Both the position numbers and the translations under genes were made by a program. Shown piece by piece: positions 33,236 to 33,427 of a DNA stretch of 33,427 bases (positions are counted from its first letter, which is position 1; each line of letters begins with the position of its first letter). The stretch lies in the NCBI GenBank assembly GCA_009929485.1, contig SAAJ01000033.1, positions 1 through 33,427 on the forward strand. Direction: 5' to 3'. Below the pieces are notes generated by a model that worked only from the letters and a program-made list of their open reading frames with translations, did not search any database and was not told the DNA's origin. Source of the stretch: Negativicutes bacterium (GTDB lineage Bacteria > Bacillota > Negativicutes > Anaeromusales > Anaeromusaceae).

Positions 33236-33427
33236 TGGTTGATTGTAAAATGAAGTTGAACACTTAAGAAAAAAGTCCATGGTGACTTTTCCTCGTATGG
33301 TAGAATGGAGTTCTCACACAACCATCAACAACGAGGAGGCAATCACTATGGACTGCCATGATTATATCATACAAGAGCCAGAACGCAAGCGCGGCCAGCA
33401 CTTAGGGAAAGAAGAACGAGGTGCTAT
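33236..33427 (+). mobile_element. Left end of an IS30-family insertion sequence (partial)
   Basis: The segment GATTGTAAAATGAAGTTGAAC (starting about 33240) resembles the terminal inverted repeats of IS30-family elements and is followed by a short leader and the transposase start. The right end lies beyond the window, so the terminal repeats and target duplication cannot be confirmed. The left boundary at 33236 is approximate. It sits about 65 bp upstream of the helicase start and points away from it. Confidence 0.7.
33348..33427 (+). CDS. IS30-family transposase, N-terminus only
   Basis: The ATG at 33348 follows GAGGAGG by 8 nt. The 26 visible residues include KRGQHLGKEERGA, which matches the 'RGxHLxxEER' start of the helix-turn-helix region in IS30 transposases. 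The gene runs off the window end. The catalytic DDE domain is not visible, so activity cannot be judged. Confidence 0.82.
   Translation, partial: MDCHDYIIQEPERKRGQHLGKEERGA

Overview
The window looks like chromosomal DNA of a low-to-mid GC Bacillota, plausibly a Negativicute of the Sporomusa/Anaeromusa type. This is inferred from the gene order pheS-pheT-zapA, mutS2 and a long U32 protease, a DUF441 membrane protein, T-box leaders on both aminoacyl-tRNA synthetase units, an L20-type leader on infC-rpmI-rplT, and AGGAGG ribosome-binding sites. The species was not determined.

Layout. Positions 1-41 are the extreme 5' end of a 16S rRNA gene on the minus strand, with its leader and promoter (to about 226). 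A class A penicillin-binding protein gene diverges from it (389-2434, +). From 2.6 to 22.3 kb there is a housekeeping block, almost all on the minus strand. Read in transcription order it contains: a siroheme/Fe-S reductase-DUF1858 protein and an unknown partner; a GRAM-like protein; a Thr T-box and thrS; an L20-type leader and infC-rpmI-rplT; a class II aldolase; ktrB-ktrA-trmH (K+ uptake plus an rRNA/tRNA methyltransferase); a yqzL-like microgene, a Phe T-box and pheS-pheT-zapA; and a U32 protease overlapping mutS2. The only + strand gene inside this block is a DUF441 membrane protein at 7718-8176.

From 22.5 to 33.2 kb lies an accessory block, one co-directional minus-strand run: SNF2-type helicase with a PLD-like N-terminus, DUF4391 protein, GxxExxY protein, type III DNA methyltransferase (Mod), BRO-N/Fic fusion, type III restriction subunit (Res), then the 3' remnant of a HigB-type toxin and an intact HigA-type antitoxin. 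Most junctions are ATGA overlaps or abutting genes. I see no terminator until the 18-bp hairpin at 22385-22429. The block reads as a composite anti-phage/restriction operon: Mod marks DNA, Res and the helicase are DNA-dependent motors, and Fic and DUF4391 are probable accessory effectors or regulators. The far end (33236 onward) is the left end of an IS30-family insertion sequence cut off by the window.

A family of short 9-nt-period repeats (unit like CGCGAAATA) occurs at four loci. Two lie immediately behind rho-independent terminators in the same orientation. Two bracket the GxxExxY gene and form part of its coding sequence. I saw no CRISPR array and no tRNA gene.
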